Below are positions 60,271 through 64,000 of a stretch of 64,000 nucleotides of DNA, piece after piece. Numbering within the stretch: position 1 is the first letter of the stretch; each line of letters begins with the position of its first letter. The position numbers were made by a program, and so were the translations under genes. A model generated the notes under the pieces. That model searched no databases and was not told where the DNA came from. It saw only the letters and a program-made list of their open reading frames with translations. The stretch is from UBA7662 sp036787895. GTDB lineage: Bacteria; Bacteroidota; Bacteroidia; UBA7662. The DNA is taken from contig DAIQOK010000013.1 of assembly GCA_036787895.1 (NCBI GenBank), positions 1 through 64,000 on the forward strand, written 5' to 3'.

Positions 60271-61011
60271 TCAGATGACTTTGGCTTCGTTGTGGAGGAG
60301 TTGGATGAGCGATTCTGCATCGTTGGCGTCGATGAATTTACAGCCGGCTTTGGCTTGCGGCGATTCATACTGACTTATCTCAGTGCGTTTTTCAGCAGCC
60401 GACGGAGCAACTACCTGTAGAGGTTTACTGCGTGCCATCATAATACCACGCATATTAGGGATACGTGGTTCGGTAAGTTCCTTTTGAGCACTTACTACAA
60501 ATGGGGTATTTACACTCAACACTTCACGACCACCATCAATATCGCGCTCAATAGTCGCAGTATTACCGGCAAGGGAGATGCTATTGATTACGTTCACCAT
60601 CGGCAAATCGAGGAGTTCGGCTATCATTCCACCTACCTGACCACCGTTATAGTCGATTGATTCACGCCCCGTGAAAATGATGTCAAAACCTTTATCCTTG
60701 GCATAAGCAGCAATTTCATTGGCTACGAAAAAGGCATCGGTAGGTTCGGCATCAATACGTACGGCTTCGTCGGCGCCTACTGCCAATGCTTTACGCAGAT
60801 TGGCTTCGGTATCGGCTACACCGACATGAATCACGGTTACGCTGCCGCCACCTGCTGCTTCATTGAGCTCAAGGGCTTTGGTAAGTGCCAACTCGTCGTA
60901 TGGATTGATGATGTATTGCACCCCGGCCTTGTTGAAGGCTTTATTGTCGGGCGTAAAGCTAATCTTGGTCGTCGTGTCGGGCACGTTGCTGATGCACACA
61001 AGAATCTTCAT
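60271..61011 (-). CDS. etfB: Electron transfer flavoprotein beta subunit
   Basis: A 246-residue EtfB: M-K-I-L-V-C-I-S-N-V-P-D-T-T-T-K-I, N-P-Y-D-E-L-A-L-T-K-A-L-E-L, F-T-G-R-E-S-I-D-Y-N-G-G-Q-V, and the AMP-binding end of the family. The operon etfB-etfA has a TAACTTTG box 44 bases upstream. Confidence 0.97.
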   Translation of the reverse strand: MKILVCISNVPDTTTKISFTPDNKAFNKAGVQYIINPYDELALTKALELNEAAGGGSVTVIHVGVADTEANLRKALAVGADEAVRIDAEPTDAFFVANEIAAYAKDKGFDIIFTGRESIDYNGGQVGGMIAELLDLPMVNVINSISLAGNTATIERDIDGGREVLSVNTPFVVSAQKELTEPRIPNMRGIMMARSKPLQVVAPSAAEKRTEISQYESPQAKAGCKFIDANDAESLIQLLHNEAKVI

Positions 61012-61054
61012 ATATACTCGAAAAAGTTAATTTCGCTGTTGAAAAACAAGAACA

Positions 61055-61062
61055 CAAAGTTA
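61055..61062 (-). promoter_or_regulatory. -7 box of the etfB-etfA operon
   Basis: TAACTTTG on the minus strand, exact TAnnTTTG; the divergent TPR gene begins 13 bases away. Confidence 0.6.
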
Positions 61063-61074
61063 AGACAAAAACCG

Positions 61075-61410
61075 ATGTCGTCAGCAAAAGATAACCCCAG
61101 GATTACGCAATTGTTCAGGCTTATTGAACAGCAAGGTGCCGATGCCTTTAGCTGTTATGCGCTGGCGATGGAATACCGCAAGGCTGGCGAAAGCCGGGAG
61201 GCTATAAAATGGCTGCAGAAGACGCTGGAACTCGACCCGGAATACCTGGCTGTGTTTTACCAACTCGCCGCAATGTATGCCAGTCTCGATGACAACAAAA
61301 ACGCCCTGTTCACTTATGATCAAGGCATTCAGTTGGCCGAAGCTAAAAAAGATTTAAAAACGCTGGCCGAACTTAAAAATGCCCGGATGAATTTGAAACT
61401 TGACATGTAG
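61075..61410 (+). CDS. Small TPR-repeat protein
   Basis: A 111-residue cytosolic protein. Two or three tetratricopeptide units can be read: A-F-S-C-Y-A-L-A-M-E-Y-R-K-A-G, A-I-K-W-L-Q-K-T-L-E-L-D-P-E-Y-L-A-V-F-Y-Q-L-A, and A-L-F-T-Y-D-Q-G-I. TPR folds bind protein partners; none is named by the context. Divergent from etfB; the ATG is chosen because the longer open frame overlaps etfB on the other strand. Confidence 0.85.
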   Translation: MSSAKDNPRITQLFRLIEQQGADAFSCYALAMEYRKAGESREAIKWLQKTLELDPEYLAVFYQLAAMYASLDDNKNALFTYDQGIQLAEAKKDLKTLAELKNARMNLKLDM

Positions 61411-61470
61411 TTTGTACAATATTATTTGTAATTTGTCTTGTAATTAGGTTCAATATTACGACCCGACTTT

Positions 61471-62436
61471 ATGAAAACAGGACTACTTTCTATTGCACTG
61501 TTGCTCGTTTTGCAACATTTTACAGCAGCGCAAGCCTACCGGTCGCTTTTGCGTGAAGGTAGTTTTTGGGATGTTATCTGGTACCAGTCCGGGCCCTTAT
61601 GTCCTCGTTCAAATGTTAACCGTACTTATTTTGGTGGTGATACGGTAATCAATCAACTCACCTACAAAAAACTGATGTGGCAGGGATCAATATCAGTTGC
61701 TCCACACCCAGCCTCACAAATAGAACGATGTTTACCACATGCCATACTTCCGACCATAAACACAAGCATGACCTCGTTTTTTAGGGAAGACAGCTTAAGC
61801 AAAAAAGTATGGATTTGGCACCGTGATGAGACAACCCCTAATTCGACTTTTAAAGAGGATTTATTGTTTGATTTTAGTCTGGAAGTTGGAGACACCCTCA
61901 AATCGGACTATCATTTAAACAACAATGGCGCATTTTTAGTTGTAGACAGCATCCAATATGAACCCTACCCTTGGGATCCAAGCCAGACAACTAAAACTTA
62001 CTATATGACACCTACAACAGGTCCTTCATTTTTAATGACTGACCCAAGGATATTTGAAGGTTTTGGAAGTGGCGTATTTCTTGGCCGGATGGGGCTGCAG
62101 ACTGGACCGGGTGTTGGTGTATATCTACATTGTTACAAACATTCACCAACTTCAGCTGCAACAGCGCACTGTTCTCAATTTTTGAGCACAGAGAAAGTTC
62201 AATTATTGGAATTAAACATCTATCCCAATCCAACTTCAGCTTATTTATACATAGAAGGTATTAAAGAAGGATATCATGCGACTATTCGAATACAAGACAT
62301 TCAGGGCAAAATACTTATCAATGGACCGATGCCTGTCGATTATAAAATTGACATCTCAGCACTGCAACAAGGCTTGTATTTTCTCTTGGTGGAAACAAAT
62401 GGAAAGCTCAATACAACCAAAATCCTGAAGCAGTAG
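61471..62436 (+). CDS. T9SS type A secreted protein (hypothetical)
   Basis: A 321-residue secreted protein. The signal peptide ends at F-T-A-A-Q (residue 21). The middle, about 25-235, has no recognised domain; it has Cys and Trp residues such as S-F-W-D-V-I-W-Y-Q and Y-T-G-x-x-V. The end, L-N-I-Y-P-N-P-T-S-A-Y-L-Y-I through T-T-K-I-L-K-Q, is a type A sorting domain (Por_Secre_tail). Expression and role unknown; it lies between the TPR gene and the FadL-like gene. Confidence 0.88.
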   Translation: MKTGLLSIALLLVLQHFTAAQAYRSLLREGSFWDVIWYQSGPLCPRSNVNRTYFGGDTVINQLTYKKLMWQGSISVAPHPASQIERCLPHAILPTINTSMTSFFREDSLSKKVWIWHRDETTPNSTFKEDLLFDFSLEVGDTLKSDYHLNNNGAFLVVDSIQYEPYPWDPSQTTKTYYMTPTTGPSFLMTDPRIFEGFGSGVFLGRMGLQTGPGVGVYLHCYKHSPTSAATAHCSQFLSTEKVQLLELNIYPNPTSAYLYIEGIKEGYHATIRIQDIQGKILINGPMPVDYKIDISALQQGLYFLLVETNGKLNTTKILKQ

Positions 62437-62467
62437 AATAGTTTTTTACCACTTCAGGAGATGAGAC

Positions 62468-63976
62468 TTAGTCGAGTCGGAAACTCATGGTCGCCTGTAC
62501 CATGGTTTGGTTGTTGCGGAACTGCACATCATAAGTATTACGACCCTCCAAATAATACGGTAGCCAATAACCTTTGGTGCGGTTGTGAACTACTGAAAAG
62601 TCTACACCTACTTTGCCAATCTTTACACCTGCACCGGCAGTATAATCCAAGCGACTGTAGTCAGCGCCTCCGGTATTCACCCCTTCCTGGTAAGGGCTTC
62701 CCCAATAAGCAAAACCCGCCCTGAAAGCCATCGGACCATAAATATATTCGCCGCCAATACGCACATTGCTGGTACTTCTGAAGGTTGACCTGACCGTATT
62801 ATTCAGATTAGAAGCCCACTGAGCAGCAAAAACATCATTTAAAGCTTCTACACGCATCCGGCTGTAATCGATATAATCGTAATCAATCGCTATCGAGGCA
62901 GTTGCTCCAAAAAGGAAGGCCATTCCGGCACTGATACGCCCTGGCTTTGTATACGAATAGGTAAAAGGAGTAAACAATGGTGACGCTGCAGTTGCAAATA
63001 CCGGCACCGAATCGTAATTCGCATCAATTTTGGTAAGATAATCGTCGCTTACAGTATACCAGGTAGGAGATTCGTACGATAATCCCAAACGCAGCCATTC
63101 AACCGGCTGTAAAACGGCTCCTAATTTAATTACGGCGCCATCAGCATTAACATATTGCGATTGTTGGAAGGTAAAATCCTTGAAATCAAAGATGGTATCC
63201 ATATGGTCGCGTTCAGTATAATTGTTGATGAGTGTATAACTCGTCGATACCAACCCTACTGATCCGCCTATAAAGAGCAAATTGTTGTAATTGGCACCTA
63301 CCGAAAAAGCATACTCATTGGTTGCGCCGCGTGTACGTAATCGTCCGCTTTGTTCCACACCTGCATTGGGGACTATCCCCAAATACAGACTGGAATCGTT
63401 GCCTGGGATACTGGGATAAATTAAGCCTGTAGTTCTGGCCAAAGAGGCGGTAAAAGGATAATCATCCGGCCGAAAAACATTGGGATCGGTATTGGCCTCC
63501 TGCACAAACACATCAACTAAACTATGGTCAGCATTTATGCCCTTATAGCGCTGATTATTCAGAAAATTATTGGTGCGGTTGATGGTAAAGCCGTAGTTCA
63601 CATATTTCCACTCGGAGCTTCCTCCGCCATATCGCCGGCTTAAATCCTGACTATATATGTAACCCAACTGCCCAATATAAATACCGGTGGCCTTGTCTTT
63701 ATCATTGGCACCTAGGTAGGCACCGCTGCTGCCCATAAAATTGAGGCCGGGTGTCAAACTGATGGATGACCGCCTAAAGCTGCCCAAACCCGCCGGGTTA
63801 AGGGTCAATCCACCGGCATCGGCGCCTAAGGCAGTGAACGCACCTCCCATGGCCGCCATCCGGGCGCTGGGACTGTGTCGAGTTAAAGCCAGATTCAACA
63901 GGTCTATTTCATTCTGCGCCCGTACTCCTACTAGACCGACCAGCCCGAAGACTGCGGTTAATACTATTTTTTTCAT
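62468..63976 (-). CDS. OmpP1/FadL-like outer-membrane transporter
   Basis: A 502-residue outer-membrane protein. The signal ends V-R-A-Q (residue 21); the mature start (S-A-R-M-A-A-M-G-G-A-F-T-A-L-G-A-D, N-P-A-G-L-G) is the plug and first strand pattern of FadL-type barrels as found in Bacteroidota, related also to the PorV group. The last strand ends T-M-S-F-R-L-D with aromatic residue three from the end. FadL proteins bring hydrophobic compounds across the outer membrane; the substrate cannot be told. Confidence 0.88.
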   Translation of the reverse strand: MKKIVLTAVFGLVGLVGVRAQNEIDLLNLALTRHSPSARMAAMGGAFTALGADAGGLTLNPAGLGSFRRSSISLTPGLNFMGSSGAYLGANDKDKATGIYIGQLGYIYSQDLSRRYGGGSSEWKYVNYGFTINRTNNFLNNQRYKGINADHSLVDVFVQEANTDPNVFRPDDYPFTASLARTTGLIYPSIPGNDSSLYLGIVPNAGVEQSGRLRTRGATNEYAFSVGANYNNLLFIGGSVGLVSTSYTLINNYTERDHMDTIFDFKDFTFQQSQYVNADGAVIKLGAVLQPVEWLRLGLSYESPTWYTVSDDYLTKIDANYDSVPVFATAASPLFTPFTYSYTKPGRISAGMAFLFGATASIAIDYDYIDYSRMRVEALNDVFAAQWASNLNNTVRSTFRSTSNVRIGGEYIYGPMAFRAGFAYWGSPYQEGVNTGGADYSRLDYTAGAGVKIGKVGVDFSVVHNRTKGYWLPYYLEGRNTYDVQFRNNQTMVQATMSFRLD

Positions 63977-64000
63977 TAGAAGTTAATTTATCTTGGTCTA

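Overview
The window reads as chromosome from a member of the Bacteroidota, probably a Saprospiria, Chitinophagia or Sphingobacteriia-like lineage; I cannot place it more finely. The evidence is four cell-surface proteins with type IX secretion (T9SS) endings (two gliding-type CHU_C domains, two short type A tails), a fused CcoN-CcoO oxidase subunit, a TonB receptor with a carboxypeptidase-D-like N-terminus, GH92, many lipoproteins, almost no Shine-Dalgarno sequences, and many promoters of the Bacteroidota form TAnnTTTG. Both strands are densely coded and many genes overlap by 1 to 4 bases. No rRNA, CRISPR array, prophage or replication origin was seen; there is one tRNA (Arg, CCG).

Layout. 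1-625: end of an unknown gene coupled to a SecB-like protein. 622-7820 (minus): a tightly coupled six-gene operon for an envelope system of two DUF1549/DUF1553-like lipoproteins, a Tat-exported DUF1501-like protein, a lipoprotein with a c-haem-like motif, a small lipoprotein and a 1158-residue CUB/repeat/CHU_C protein. 8.3-10.1 kb: atpC and atpD. 10.4-18.9 kb: a T9SS beta-propeller protein, tRNA-Arg, GNAT and DinB proteins, a DUF486 membrane protein, a YbiT-like ABC-F ATPase, a DUF302 protein, a 2,4-dienoyl-CoA reductase, and a coupled HAD / DUF1569 / NlpE-like / MazG-like cluster. 18.9-20.3 kb: a repeat island around a GIY-YIG nuclease, which runs into a damaged RES-like gene. 20.7-27.5 kb: BASS transporter, ComB, GcvT, LpxD-like protein, a CHU_C protein, RNase HII.

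27.6-31.9 kb is a probable zinc-uptake locus: a Zur-like Fur regulator, a ZnuD-like TonB receptor with a His-rich loop, two DUF4625-like lipoproteins, and three copies of a TGCAAC-N3-GTTGCA palindrome at the promoters. 32-36.9 kb holds an outer-membrane protein, a VOC protein, a bestrophin and a large zinc metalloprotease. 37.0-37.9 kb is a second GIY-YIG gene set between direct repeats. 37.9-42.7 kb encodes an AddB-like nuclease, a UbiA-like membrane protein and RlmI. 42.8-43.25 kb is a tandem repeat that combines modules of both GIY-YIG-associated repeat families. 43.4-52.1 kb is the cbb3 oxidase locus: a divergent cytochrome c lipoprotein, then ccoI, ccoS, ccoNO, ccoQ-like, ccoP, ccoG, ccoH and a SafE-like protein. 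52.3-64 kb carries a small zinc-ribbon protein, GH92, a TonB-C-like protein, a solute-binding protein, a NupC transporter, a DUF151 nuclease, etfA/etfB, a TPR protein, a T9SS protein and a FadL-like outer-membrane protein.

The strongest candidates for something undescribed are the GIY-YIG genes embedded in modular palindromic repeats (a possible Bacteroidota analogue of the RAYT/REP relationship), the six-gene envelope operon, and the compact zinc regulon with its own operator.
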